A DNA stretch of 64,000 bases from Antennarius striatus. Its lineage: Eukaryota; Chordata; Actinopteri; Lophiiformes; Antennariidae. The stretch spans positions 19,330,501 to 19,394,500 of the forward strand of contig NC_090779.1 in assembly GCF_040054535.1 (NCBI RefSeq), read 5' to 3'. Numbering within the stretch: position 1 is the first letter of the stretch; each line of letters begins with the position of its first letter. A program made the position numbers and the translations under genes. Below, piece after piece: positions 1 to 25,189 of the stretch. A model generated the notes under the pieces. The model was given only the letters and a program-made list of their open reading frames with translations, was not told the origin of the DNA and did not search any database.

Positions 1-1750
1 AAGAGCACATCCTATAGTGGAGTAAATCCTAAGGTACAGGTAAATTTGAGGTGTGGCTCATGTTCATCTTTGTGGTATATAAATGTAATTTGGTGGTCTT
101 ACGGTTTCATTTTTGTTCGCTGTGCTTGAAGTTGTACGAATACCTATTCTTTGTTCATCTTGGCGTCTGACTGCTTTAAGTTGCAAAGTAAATTCCAGAG
201 TTGGGCTCACAAAAGGAAATTTTAATCATGAAATTAGTTCTAATAACGCAATTAAAGACACAATTCTCAAAATGAAATACTTGAAATGGTTTGATATCTA
301 ATTAGTTTTTAACAGTTAACCCTGCTGCTTTTGTGCTTTGTCCATCTATTTGCTCAGATGTAATTTCTTCAGTCGTGTATGTAACAACCACAGCAGATAA
401 ATACACAGGAATTAGAATGTACAGAAGATAAATCTGCAAATTAAATCATATGATTTTAATGTGATTGCATATGTTTGAGGCCCTGATAAGGGGGTTGTAT
501 ACAAGTGAAAATCCACCACTATCTGGATTTATTGTGGTTTATTTTTAATGCACTACCAGGATGAATCTAGGTTCAATTAAGATGTAGTATTAGTGCGTGT
601 TTATTTTTTGTTTTTGGTGATGAACGCATACATCTTTATTAATAGGACTATTTTAATCCACAAGCCGTGATTTGTAATGCAGAAACTTGTATGAGACGTA
701 AGAGAAATTTTGATAAATTAAAGATGTGTTAGCCAGTAAAAACTTGAAATTATTCAGTTAATCATAATCAACTTACAAAAAAATATCTCAAATGATTTTT
801 TTTTGGATTTTTTTACCAATTTCATTTTTAGGGTCTTACATGGCCGTAACACATTTTACATACTTGAGTAAAGAAACTTTTCTCAGTGACATAACCTGAA
901 GTGTCTGGCCTTAACTACATTCATTCTGCTGTATTTATGTTGTACTTGCTACCATTCATAGCACTCAGTGGGGTTTCTTGCTTACAGAACTGATCTTGTC
1001 AAAACAGGTTTTGTAATCTCCTGGTGCAGACTGACTTATATGTTGTTTTCCTTTTCATGCAGCTCCCATAGCCTTTCCCTCTGCTCTTATTTTGCCATTT
1101 CTCCACCTTCTGTCCTCATGAGAACCTTGTGTTTTCAGTCTTTTTTCATTCAACCTTTACTTGAAATATTTCTGGGGTTAACTGACTTGTATTTTGGAAG
1201 ATGGTGTCAAGATGAACATATGACAGGTTGTGTTTCAAGAAATATTCTATTTGTACAATTAAACAACTAAAATTTAAACACTGTATAATTTTAATTTAAT
1301 ATTAATTTATTTGGGTCAGATTCTTAATGAAAGAATCATTACATGACCAAATAGCATGAACAGGATCCATTAAATCATTCAGACTATACTGGAATGATCT
1401 ATAAAAGAAAACATTTATCTCTCAGTATGACGAAAGACCATTTTGGTCACTGTTATCTTGCATTTCCTGATGCACCTTATACATGCAGGTGAGACAAATC
1501 ATGTGGTTGCCTCTACATTTGGAGATAATGTTGAAGATTGTAAAGAGTAAATTGTATTTAAAACAGCTATAAAGTAAATTTTGCTCCAGGATTCCCAAAG
1601 ATGTAACTGACTGAAAATTTGTCGTTTCCTGGGTTGTGATATTTGTAATAAATGTATGTACATGTTATTCTTTTCATGGCTCTTTATTTAAATATCAGAT
1701 CGGTCGAATAATGATATTTAGGAATAAAGGAAATGATAACGTGACAAAAT
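1..1750. other. Upstream flank of arl2bp, no gene recognised
   Basis: AT-rich sequence with only short open frames that resemble no protein I know. It may hold the 3' UTR of a gene to the left, but no splice or polyadenylation pattern is convincing. Confidence 0.5.
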
Positions 1751-1759
1751 ATTTCCATG

Positions 1760-1882
1760 GGACGCAACAGTGCGGATCATTTTCCTACCGGACGGAATAT
1801 AAGGGTGCACATGTTCGCCGTTTCCTTGGCAACAACAGTATATCCGGTTCTTCCCATTCACGATCCTACCTTTCTAAATAAC
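1760..1882 (+). promoter_or_regulatory. Likely arl2bp promoter/5' UTR with an X-box-like RFX site
   Basis: The stretch just before the arl2bp start codon has no obvious TATA box. At 1820-1833 it reads GTTTCCTTGGCAAC, which fits the ciliary X-box form GYYNCC-AT-NRNAAC at every position except one base of the central AT. RFX factors bind such sites in ciliary gene promoters, and ARL2BP is a ciliary/centrosomal protein. The promoter call rests on position and this motif; the start site is not defined. Confidence 0.5.
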
Positions 1883-4419
1883 ATGGATATCCATGAACTA
1901 AGTAAGTAAATTAATTTAACCAAAAATCGCATACCCCAGTAAAGTTATTATATAATATTTGTTTCGTAATAGAATACGAAATGTCTCATCCCCGGCTAAA
2001 CGTGTTTAGCTAACATTAGCTAAATTGTACTTCGCCTGTCAGCGAACCCCGTTTGACTGAACATCAATTCTCCATAAAACTGTCATAAGCTGGGTTGCTT
2101 AGCTATTTTGCACACTTGTTATTTTTTGTAAACACCAAAATTTGATTTCGTCCTCTCATCCAGAGTTTGTGGGCTGTGGAGAAAACATTGTAGAGTTTGA
2201 TGAAGATGAGATGTTTGACGAAGACGAAGAAACCTTTGCTGATTCCAGGTCTGCAGCACGTGGATGTTTGTTATGTGGTTGTGTCGATATTTCAGATGAG
2301 ACTCTAAATTAGTTACATTAACTACTCTTAATGCTAATTTGAATCACTCAAATGCCACTTTAAACTCTCGTTCTTCTCTCTGTAGTTCATCAACTGCAGA
2401 TTCCTCTTTTGACACTGTTATTGGCAGCATAGAGGACATCATCATGGGTATGATGTGCACAAATATTGATAGTATATTAGTCAGTCTTGTGTGTTTTGGT
2501 CTGTAGGAGAAATGTCTGCAAAGTAACTGAATCTGGCACTTGCAGATGTGCAGAGAATATACTCAACATATAAGATAATACTATGATAAAAAGAATGTAG
2601 TTTGTGGGATCAATATAATTAATCTGTATTTAGTCACGAGGAATTTAGAAACTGTTGAGCTTCATTGCTGTATAGAGCTCACACAGACATAAATCCACCC
2701 ACACAGCACAATAGTCAAATCATAATACATAATTCTTGTTACCATATACAGTAAAGACATACACATAGACACTGATGCATGATAGGATGCTCCCCTCCTG
2801 TGACTAACGCTTCCTTTGTTCTGGATTCTTCACAAGATTACCATTCACGGCCCTATCAGATGATATGAGCACTATTATCCTTTGTGTGAATGTCACATGT
2901 TAACTCAATGAATGCAGTATTTCTTCATTTAACACAAACTCTACCACCAGAGTCATCATAAGTTCACCAGGTAATGATGGGTATGTGCGATCTATGCATC
3001 CCATGGTTTTTCTTTTTTTAGAGGAATCCTTCCAGCAATTGCAACAGACCTTCATGGAGAAACATTACCATGAGTTTGAGGAGTCTGAAGAGAACAAGCT
3101 GAGCTATACACCCATCTTCAATGAATATGTGAGGTTCTAAGTGTATTATTGTTAGCAACTGTAACACACAAATGCACACACAAACCTGTCTTCATAGAAT
3201 ATGACACATCATATCTGATTTATTTGACCCTTATTCTAATACAGAGTATTCTGACTTCTGACTGACATCCGTAAAAAAAAAGGCAGTTAACCAATGACAA
3301 AATTAATAAAAACATGGTTGTTGTGCAGGTTGACATCCTAGAAAGACACCTGGAGCAGCAGCTGATGGAGAGGATCCTTCACTTCAACATGAACACATTC
3401 TTGGAGCAGCTCATGTAAGATGGGATGCCATTACAGTCATGGTGATTTGATCTGTTCTTCCTGATTGTAAAATAGCTCACTGGATGGAGCAGTTTGATGG
3501 ATGCACTCTTACCAATGTTATTTTGCAGCTGGCCTCTAGGTGGCATATAAGTACATTGGACATGTGGCCAGAGGGTCCATTAAGTCATGTCTCACTTCCA
3601 TTTGCAGGCAGCACAAAGAGGAGGTTCCAGATGACATCTTTCACATGCTGCTGACATTCACTGACTTCATGGCCTTCAAGGAGATGTTTCTAGAATACAG
3701 AGCAGTGAGTTTTCTACAATCTGAGGAACATCTTTCATCACTTCTTACTAGGGCTGCCACAATTAGTCATCTTTAAAAAAAAAAGTCTTTGTCATTCTCT
3801 TGAACCTGCTGCTGCACTTTCCAATGACACTTTTTGCCTTTGTCACTTCTGTGCAGTAGTGGTAATCAGGGTCCGCCATGATGTCACCCAAAGTTATACC
3901 GGATGGGCTGTGCTGTCATGGCTGCCCGGCGACCATGGAGCACAAAAGTGTGGAAGCATTTTAAGAAAACAAAAGAGAAAAATGTGCAGTGCAACATCTG
4001 CCAGACAGAACTTGCATTCCACAGCAGCAAATTAGTTGGCTAATCTAAAAAAAAATTATTCGAGGCAGTCCTACTTATTACTGAAATCTCAATAAGAGAT
4101 TTTGAAATTTGTCAGGATTTTACATTTCTGTTTTCTAAAACCATTTTGAAAGTTGGTGCCAGCTATTCAAAATGGAAACTTATTTAGTAAAAGCCTCAGT
4201 CTGTATTCAAGACATTTACATCTTGATTTATTTCAGTGGGTTGATACATTAAAAATAAGGTTGGTTGGACTTGTTCTTGTCATGCATATCTTTAATACCG
4301 GTTTAAATCTGTGTTTCTAGGAGAAGGAGGGCCGTGGTCTGGACCTCAGTCAAGGACTGGTTGTCAAACCTCTAATTGCTGCAGGTTCCAAACAGACTGG
4401 TTTCAATGGATTGCAGTGA
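1883..4419 (+). CDS. arl2bp: ADP-ribosylation factor-like 2 binding protein (BART), complete, 7 coding exons
   Basis: Exons read 1883-1901, 2164-2248, 2386-2447, 3022-3128, 3329-3414, 3608-3704 and 4321-4419. All have GT/AG borders and join in frame to 184 codons (human protein 163 aa). The protein starts MDIHEL, has an acidic N-terminal stretch (EFDEDEMFDEDEE), then the BART fold: SIEDIIM, ENKLSYTPIFNEY, DIFHMLLTFTDFMAFKEMF, EKEGRGLDLSQGLVV. ARL2BP binds GTP-loaded ARL2/ARL3, acts at the centrosome, ciliary basal body and mitochondria, and is linked to photoreceptor cilia. The first coding exon is only 19 nt; the start is the first in-frame ATG before a clean GTAAGT donor. The extra N-terminal length lies in the acidic region, a variable part of the family. 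It is convergent with pllp. Confidence 0.93.
3749..4073 (+). mobile_element. Short hAT-like DNA element with BED zinc-finger remnant, in arl2bp intron 6
   Basis: The element starts TAGGGCTGCC and ends GGCAGTCCTA, giving short terminal inverted repeats. It is flanked by near-identical 8-bp sequences, CTTCTTAC at 3741-3748 and CTTATTAC at 4074-4081, as expected for hAT target duplication. Inside it the plus strand reads VWKHFKKTKEKNVQCNICQ, the start of a BED finger as in hAT/ZBED transposases. The rest of the transposase is absent, so this is an internally deleted, non-autonomous copy. Confidence 0.75.
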
Positions 4420-6230
4420 CCCATTCAAATTACATGTTCAGTTTTTGTGTAACATTTTGTCCATTGAGTTTCAGATGTTTGTTGTCAGTGGTAAGTTTTG
4501 TACTTTGATGTTGAACTGCTGAATATTTATAAATCTAATATCTGCATAGATTTTTCCCCAAACAATAAGATATGTATGCATTTCTGTATGCTTTAATTCA
4601 TGGTTGGACTGCTATGTGACTTTAATAACCTCCTTGAAGTGAAAGAGTGATGAATTTAGTTTTGTATGACTAATCATGATTTATTTGTTCTGCGTGGTTT
4701 GTGAGTAAGAACCCAAAGCCATGTGGTTCCGGTATTCGACTTTGTGTTTTTTAAGGTCGTTCCACTGGTTTGTAATCACCCTGCTTACCTCTATAAGCAA
4801 GGAGAGGACATTTATTACAGCTGAATATTTTAATTATTTTCATAAGATTGATATAAAGCAGAAGAATGAAGTTATAAATTTCTGAGATTGAGTTCTGTGC
4901 CTGTGAATGATTTTTGATGTCTTTAGTGAGCATTTTTGTGTGTGCATATGTTTGTGTGTCTGCAGTTAAAAATGAAATCCACAGTATAGTTTTAAGATCG
5001 GTGTTTTTTACTTGTTTAAACATAACAGCAGAAAATGTAAAATTAAATCCATGTCAACCGTTGCATTGTTTCTAAAAAATTACAAAGAAATGAAAAAGAA
5101 AAATAACCCCTGTATTGAAAAGTGAGTGCTTCATTCAAACACGCTCCAAACAAAACGACACGTGTTATGAAGGCACAAACAGGACTCTGTATCGTATAAA
5201 TCAAATATTTCACAGCTCTAATGGGCCAATATTAAAAATTATTGATCAATCAAAGCAATAATTTGTGGCGTGCAGGCTTGTTGGTTGTCACATTTCTGTG
5301 TACATTCACAAGTATATCAAAAGGGATTTTATTTTTCATCGCCTGAGGAACCATTGTGTTTGTACATGCCTGGATTTTCAGGGGAGGAAATTAAATAGAT
5401 CTTCTACAGGACACTTAGAACACAGACAGGCTTCCTGACACACCACCCTGTAAGAGCGCCATTGTGGAGCAAAGATGGGGATCATGACATGGACTGCAAG
5501 CGGAACACGTTTTTTTTAAATACAGTACTCACCAGCAAAACTGATGCAGCCATTACATTGTAAACAACATATAAACAAACCACAATCATAATGTTCCTCA
5601 TTGGTTGAAGACTCCACAGAACATCATCCTGGAAGAAAAGGCTTAAAATCAACGACTAATTTGTGTTTGACCCATTTTCTTTCCATTCAAACAATTTATT
5701 CACTCATGCACAGCTACTAAAGAACCAAAGCCAATCATGTAAGGCTTATTTAGCCATTTATATTATCCATATCTGATACCATGTACTCAGTGCCAGTCGG
5801 GAGAGGCCCTATATCAGTCCATTCAACTCATTTCAAGTTAAGGCACTATCTGACTTATTTTTTGCATTTAGAAAACTACTAATGAATGCATTTTTTTTAA
5901 ATATAAGGCTTACATTTATGGCCTTAATGCAGTTGGTTTGAGTCCCCTCTGGGTAGATAATTATGTTGATATTTGATTATTTGTCATAATATGGAGGTAT
6001 AAGCTGAATGAAGTTGACCGAAATTAATATCATTTTTCAGAATTAAGTTTCATCTTATTGTTAATTCTGGGGTTGTGCAGAGGTCAGGACTTTGGTTACA
6101 CCATTCAGCTGTAATAGTCAAGTGACACCTTGTTGATAGCTGCCCCTGGACGACTCAGATAGCTGCATATTTTTGAAGAGAATACAATACATGAAGTCTT
6201 TTTCCAGAATCAGCAGCTTGTCTTTGTTCC
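4420..6230. other. Intergenic/3' UTR space between convergent arl2bp and pllp
   Basis: No coding signal is seen. The stretch should contain the 3' UTR of arl2bp on the left and of pllp on the right. I could not fix either polyadenylation site. Confidence 0.5.
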
Positions 6231-6637
6231 CTATGTCGGCACTGTGCTGGTAGCGGCGTTTCCTCCATCTCCTTTCCATTCCAAATAGGAGAGGAAAGCG
6301 CTGGTGCCGTACGCCAGGGTCACCATCGCCCCGAAGAACTGAGGAGGTCAGACGGGACAGGGAGGCAGACGAGAAGTTAAAAAAAATAGAGAAGAGAGAT
6401 TTTTATACCTTATAAATGATTGTGGCGGTCTTCTTCTGTAAAGCCAATGAAAATCAAAGACTTAATGACTTTTATGTATTCACAATTTTTGAAATTACAA
6501 GAGCTTGTGAGTGACAGATTTTAACGATGCCCTAATTGACCATTAGCCCATGTGAACGCTGTGTATCTACCTGTGTGCCTCTGAAGCAGTAAAATAAAGC
6601 TGATAAGAGTCTGTGGTAGGGCAAAGGCCAGGGCCAC

Positions 6638-6674
<37 letters not shown>

Positions 6675-9600
6675 ATCATGTGCTGATGAATGCTACTTTA
6701 GCTGTAAACCCAGTCCGGACTTCACCCTGTGGAAAACATTATGAAGCAGCACACAGCCTACATTTCCTGACCCTGGTGTGTATTTCATAGTCTGTCACAC
6801 AGACAAACGTGAATTATCATTCAGTCTCCTGCCCTACATCCAACTCAATCTCTCTCCCTGCCCTTAAGATCAAACATTGACTTCAACCTGCAAAGGTGTG
6901 GAGCGAATGAAAGCAGTGGTACAAAGGTAACAGACAAATCTCTTCCAGTCACATGATGCACTTCCAAGCCATATCAGCCTAAATGAAGCCTTGCCACCAG
7001 GCCTGCTCAACCTTACTCAAACAGTGAAACCATCCAAAATCTGCTCAGTGTTCCAACTTTGACTGATTTTGTGGATGTGACGAGAATGGAAGCTAGATTT
7101 GAGAATTTCTAATGGACTGTGCGATCCTTTGAGTTACTAAGAATCTCACAGCCCATTGCTGGTTGATCAGGTGTTGGTTTGGGGGTTGTTTGAGGGTTGT
7201 TTGGGTGTCTTACAGAGGCAGCCGCCGCATAATTGTAGAATCTGACAGAGAAGGCATTCACAGTCGCTGCGTTGGCCAGGAAGGCAGTTAGGTAGAGGAC
7301 TACGGCTATGCCATAATAGAGCATCACCTGGTGAAAAAGAGGACAAACAACAGCCATGTTTCATCAGATCCTCTCCTGCTTGTTTCATTTTGTTAACTGT
7401 TCCCTCTTTCTCTGCCATTGGTCATCATTTCTCTGTTTTCTGGTGGTCACTCTGCACTTTATTAGGGCGACAATGTGGTTTTTAACTTATCGTATGAATG
7501 ACAACACATTTCACATGACTCCCTCCATTAAAACTGTCTGTCCTGCTTTCCTAATCACCAATGTTTGATGTTATAAAGATATATTTAGACTTAAAAATAT
7601 TTTAAGGTGTTTTCAATGAAGAAGCACATCTTTCATTTACATATTCTGGAATAAATAGTGATTTAGAGTAACATTAAAGTCTTATTTATTACTTTAGTTT
7701 GTTTGTCTGATCTGTACCGTAATGGGCCAGGGGACAAAGGTGAGCCGTCGATGAACACCACACAGGATCAGTAAGTATAGGATGGTAGTGAGGATCCACG
7801 TGGTGACAGCCACAAACATCACCCATCCATAGACGGGTAACGCCGTGTAGTCGGTGCTGGCTATCAGCGCCCAGTGGAGCATCCCCAGAAACTACAGTGA
7901 GACAGAAAACAAACAGCAGAGGAAGTAAAATCTTGAAGCGGTAAACAGATTTACGGTCCATGAAATATTGCTAAAAATGTCAGAAACTGTCAGCCTTCTC
8001 ACTGAAGATCTTGCTTGATTAGAGTATATTTATAATATAAAATTGAAGCCAACTGTTCACGTTCTAAGTACGCACTTTAAAACAGAAATATTATCCAAAC
8101 AGAACCTACATGATTCTCCTCTGGCAGCTTCTGTCCCAGGACAGAAAGGTCAGTCTATTATATATGCAGAGATCAGGTTTCTGTTCACACATGGGCGCTC
8201 TGATGTTCGCCTCTACAAAACACTTATCTTAACCAAGACCTCCGTTCTGAACCAAAACAGATGACGCCTTTAAATTCTTGACTGAAACTGACAAATATTT
8301 CTGTGATCCAAAGCTGGAATCAAGTTTAAATTGATCCACTGCCATCACATACAGTATGTAATGTCATTACATTTCACAGCCCTTTGAGCAAAAACACAGT
8401 TATTCCTTTAAGAAGAATGAAACTTATGTATCTCACCTTTGAATACTTGTTTCTATTAAATATGATGAGATAATTCCAGTTTAAAATAAGTCGTTGAAAT
8501 AAATGTCAATGTATGAAAAGAAAAATATATCATTTCATAGCCCGAGTTCAAATATCTGCTGAGTTACACTAAACTCAACCATTCAGGATTGATATATTAT
8601 GCAGCTGTATTTCATGGTGCGGCACGAGTGGAACATGTTATTTATTAATATTACATGAGGAGCTTGAAGTTTGAAAAAGGAAACCAACCCTAACCCTAAC
8701 CCCTAACCCAAACCCTAACCCTAACCCTTAACCCTAAACCCTAACCCTAACCCTACCCTAACCCCTAACGTACCTGCCCCTGCCATTACAATACCATTAA
8801 ATGTTAGAGGTAAGTAAAAACTCATAAAGCATCGATAGGAGGCAAATGTTTAACAGCCAAACCACATAAAGAGTGAATATAACCCCCGTCCTGGAGTAAA
8901 AGACCGATGCTGGTGTCAGTGTGACAATGACCAGAGGAGGGAACGGGGCCTTCAGGAAATGATGAGCAACGTCAGTCACATGACAGCTACAAGCACATAA
9001 ACTACTCAGGTGGGAAATGAGTTTGAACTGACCCGATTTAACCAGTCAACCAAACTAGAGTAATCATTAGAAAGCCGTGCTGCTGGCTGTCATAAACTTA
9101 AGCTGGCATGTCTACAGAATTAAGAATTCCTATCAGTTTTATAGTCAGTGACACAGGGGCTGAAGCTTGTTGTCACACTCCTTGTGACAAATTCCTGTGG
9201 CACCCGTGAGACAGTGGAGGTAATGCTGGTGCTTTTTTTTTTCTTGCACTTAAAAAACAATAAAAGGATTTTTATATTCTACAGATTAGTCTATTACTGA
9301 TTCTAGATTACCCAGTCATAACATCACAATGCTTCCTCAGCTTAAGAGTGAGAAGAAAGAAGAGTTTAACTTTTGAACAAATGAGGCCTTGGAAAAATAC
9401 GCATTATCTTTTGAAACTGTCACAATAAAGGATATCAGAAAGTCACTGAAAAAGTTAGTATATAATTGTTTTAATTTAAAAAAAATGTCAACAGGTAAAA
9501 AATGTGACTTTCAGATTTTTTTCGTCATTTATAATTTGATTTGAATGGTGAAGCTTAAAATCTAAGTCTGCATTGTTGTATCGTGATATTCGTACGTTTT

Positions 9601-10017
9601 TAAAAAACAATGATTAATGTAGAGTAACAGCCGAGGGTCTGAGATTTATCAAGAAGATTCTATGTATATTTTTCCAGTTTTGTCTCCACCTGAAAATGTA
9701 ATGGCATCTTAAAACTGAACTGTTTGCTCCCTTAATAACTGCATTTATCATGAACAGAAGCATAACAGAAAAGAAATGAGCAGAAAAGAATTCTGGCCTG
9801 TAAACAGAGAACCGTTTGTACTTGAATAAAGCTGGACATAGATACTATTACATACTATTTCAATCATCATGAGGATGGCTGGGATGCTTTGGGCAAAGTA
9901 TACGTCCACCATGGTGGTGATGTTACCGACCAGCCCCCGCAGGCTGTTGCCCCCCTGCTCAGAGCCATAGGAGTGTGAGCTAGTCTCCGTGTTAACCTTG
10001 GATGGGAAGTCTGCCAT
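6231..10017 (-). CDS. pllp: Plasmolipin, complete, 4 exons
   Basis: Exons on the minus strand are 9856-10017, 7718-7891, 7214-7327 and 6231-6338. All have GT/AG borders in phase 0 and give 185 aa (human 182). The protein begins MADFPSKVNTETSS, very like human plasmolipin, and has four hydrophobic MARVEL-domain segments: around IPAILMMIEIFLGMLHWALI, YGWVMFVAVTTWILTTILYL, VMLYYGIAVVLYLTAFLANA and FFGAMVTLAYGTSAFLSYL. It ends in a short polar tail GGNAATSTVPT. Plasmolipin is a tetraspan proteolipid of myelin and epithelial apical membranes with a role in endosomal sorting. Intron 1 (about 2 kb) contains a telomere-like repeat. Confidence 0.93.
6641..6673. repeat. (GT)n microsatellite in pllp intron 3
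   Basis: Uninterrupted GT dinucleotides, about 16 units. Confidence 0.95.
8686..8769. repeat. Interstitial telomere-like (CCCTAA)n tract in pllp intron 1
   Basis: About 84 bp of CCCTAA units with one-base slips (CCCCTAA, CCCTAAA, CCCTTAA). This is the vertebrate telomere repeat on its C-rich strand, far from any evident chromosome end. Confidence 0.92.
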
Positions 10018-12083
10018 GATCAGACAACCTGTGTGGAGATGGGTCTCTCAGAAGCAGCCTCCTAAGGGAAGAAGAGTCACTCAGAATTAATGTCCGTGAT
10101 GGAAAATTTTCTCTTCCGAGAATATTTCCTTCTGAAAACAAAAAAATCCCCCAAAATATTTGAGTTCAAAACCATTGACTACATCCGAAGGTGGCAGAAG
10201 TAATTAATCTTCAAATTGTTGTTTAGTTTTGTTGAAAACACAAATATTACACACAACACGTGTGCAAAAAGAAAGAAAAACAGTCCACAGCGTTGATGAG
10301 GAGCGTCTGGTAAAGTCTCCGGATAGAAACGTCCACCTGCACTGACAGATGTCTAATGGTGGGGATGTGTGTGTTTGTAGACCTTTGCCTTACTCTCTCT
10401 CCCTCTTTCTCTCTCTCCTTCTCTCTCCCTCTCGCTCTCTCACACACACACACATACACACACATTAAATGTTTTATCACCCTCTCCCTATCTGCATATG
10501 TCTCTCGCTCTTCTACCATTTTCTTGGCACATCCCATATGTTGTTCTTAGGCCTCTCACCTGAGTGACTCATTAACATGGAGGAGGGACACCATATGAAG
10601 AGACTCAGTGACGCCCTCTTGATGTGGAAGATTCATGTGCAGATCTGTTCTTGACACTGATCTTGATAAATAAAACATTAATGGGTTTAATTAATGACAT
10701 GTACGGCCTGATAATGACAGTTATGAGTTTTGTGTGCCAGTGTTTCAAACTGAAATGAAATTATTAAATGTAAACTTTAATATTTTCAGAAGCGTTGGGG
10801 ATCTAGCCTGCTCCATCCAGGGGGATATATTGTAATTGTCAGTGTGTGTTCGTCCGTCCGTCCGTCCGTTAGTCCGCCAAATATCTTCACAACCGTTGCA
10901 GATAGAAAGATGAAAGAAAAAGAAAATTACTTGGGCGGCAAAGGGAATGAAAATTAGATGATGACCTTGAGAAAACTAGGTCAAGGTCAAATTTCGAGGA
11001 GTGCTTGTGCCATAACATAACAGGCGCCATCATCCCCAAGATGAGGACTCGACATGCGTCTGGTTGGCACGTTTATCACTGTTTCGAAATTTTTATCGGT
11101 ATGCTTCGGGTACCAGCTCATAAGCCCTAAACACAGTCCTGAGCGATAACATAGCAGGCCCCATCTTCCCCAAGTCCCAAGGAGCCACCAGGCGAATGGT
11201 TGTAGTATATCATGAAAATCAAAGTTTTTATTTACAAGGACTAAATATCAAATAATATGTTGAGTTCTCTTCAGGTTGGACTAATACCAAAATAACGAAC
11301 AAAACGATCCTATCTGCAAAAGAACAATAGTTAACCTAACAGAAAAACAAATGACAGGATCTAACCTTCCTAACTAAATTACACAGGAGAAAAGAATCAC
11401 AATCATCAAAATGGAGCAAAGAGACAATCCTAACCTAAACGCTACGCCAGTCCTCACAATCTGATGAGTTATAATCACAAAACAAAAGGAGGCATTTTCA
11501 GGAAGCCAGAGGAACAAAAATGTGTAGGTGAAGGTATAAGGTATAATTTATTGCTAACTATTTGGACAGCTGTGCTAAATTCCTGAATCTTATTGATAAC
11601 ACAAATACAAGCAAATTATGATGAAATGAACAAGAAATAGGCATAGATCACAGTTAACCAAGCATACTTTATTGACTCAATTCTCTTGGTCAAAAAGGAA
11701 TTAAAGGAAAGATAAACAAGACCGTTCAAATTCATTACATGACGTGATTAATCAGAATTCTCTTACAACATATCCCCCCACGAATAATGATTTCACACTG
11801 GTGAAATACACAGAAAAAAACTTCATGCCATTGTCCAAATCAGCTTCATGAGATGTTTGACAAACCAAAACTATGAATTCATCACAAGCTCTGTGGAAGA
11901 AGATAAAAGACATTGAAAAAATCTGTTCTGCAGTCAAACCATGACTTAAGTTAGTGGACACAAGTCTTTAACCCACAATAAATACTTTATATAGTGTGAT
12001 TATGGAGTGAATGTAAATGAGACCACATCTTATAGCAAATAAATATGAAACTATATTTGGGAACTATTGGATTTTTTTTCTTT
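10018..12083. other. Intergenic region between pllp and plcg2
   Basis: Holds a CT/CA-rich microsatellite (about 10390-10463) and a long dispersed repeat (10815-11530). No coding exon was seen. The part next to 10017 should include the pllp 5' UTR and promoter. Confidence 0.6.
10815..11530 (+). repeat. Dispersed repeat family, copy B, with internal insert
   Basis: The left end runs through a (TCCG)n stretch into ATATCTTCACAACCG and the word GATAGAAAGATGAAAG. The right end (about 11455-11525) contains TATAATCACAAAACAAAAGG and AAGCCAGAGG. Both ends match the copy at 14751-15197 in the same order. The middle (about 11000-11440) differs and is probably another insertion. Confidence 0.75.
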
Positions 12084-12089
12084 TTTATT
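12084..12089 (-). terminator. Candidate polyadenylation signal of plcg2
   Basis: AATAAA on the minus strand, about 150 nt downstream of the plcg2 stop codon. Chosen on sequence and distance only. Confidence 0.35.
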
Positions 12090-12241
12090 AAGAAAGAAAG
12101 AAGAATATGTCACAATGATCAAACTCTAAAACGTCCAGTTCACAAGTCCTTGAGCAGGAACAAAGAGGTGTCACTAGTTTATAGTCATTTCTTCATCACT
12201 GAGACAAGAAGGCTGTGGATGGATGAGCTTCTGTCGCGGCC

Positions 12242-24819
<12,578 letters not shown>

Positions 24820-24949
24820 CTCTGCAGCTGAGACACGAGAGCAGACACAAAGACTTCATACAGTCACAACAATTTAATATTGAATTAGGGTCAAATGGAA
24901 ACCAACTTAAGGGAAGTGCATTTTTAAAATAACAGACTGCCGCTTTTTC

Positions 24950-25188
24950 ATTCATTCATTCATTCATTCATTCATTTTCCAAACCAGCTTCATCTTCTGT
25001 GCTGGGTCGCAGGGTGCTGGAGCCAATGCAAGCTAACAGGGGGAGTGAGGCAGGGGACACTCTGGACACGACGCCAGTGCACCGCATAGCCACATATATA
25101 CACAGACAAACACACACGCACATTCTCACACCTATGGGCAATTCGATACTGGCGAATTAACCTGAAGCATGTTTTTAGAGGTGGGAGG
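24950..25188. repeat. Teleost-type interspersed repeat with (CATT)n end
   Basis: A (CATT)n tail is followed by TTTTCCAAACCAGCTTC, GCTGGGTCGCAGGGTGCTGG, then CACACCTATGGGCAATTCG and TTTTAGAGGTGGGAGGAAG. This word order recurs in many fish genomes. A related copy lies at 28930-29140. The class is uncertain (likely the end of a LINE or derived SINE). It abuts the LINE fragment that begins at about 25190. Confidence 0.6.
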
Positions 25189-25189
25189 A

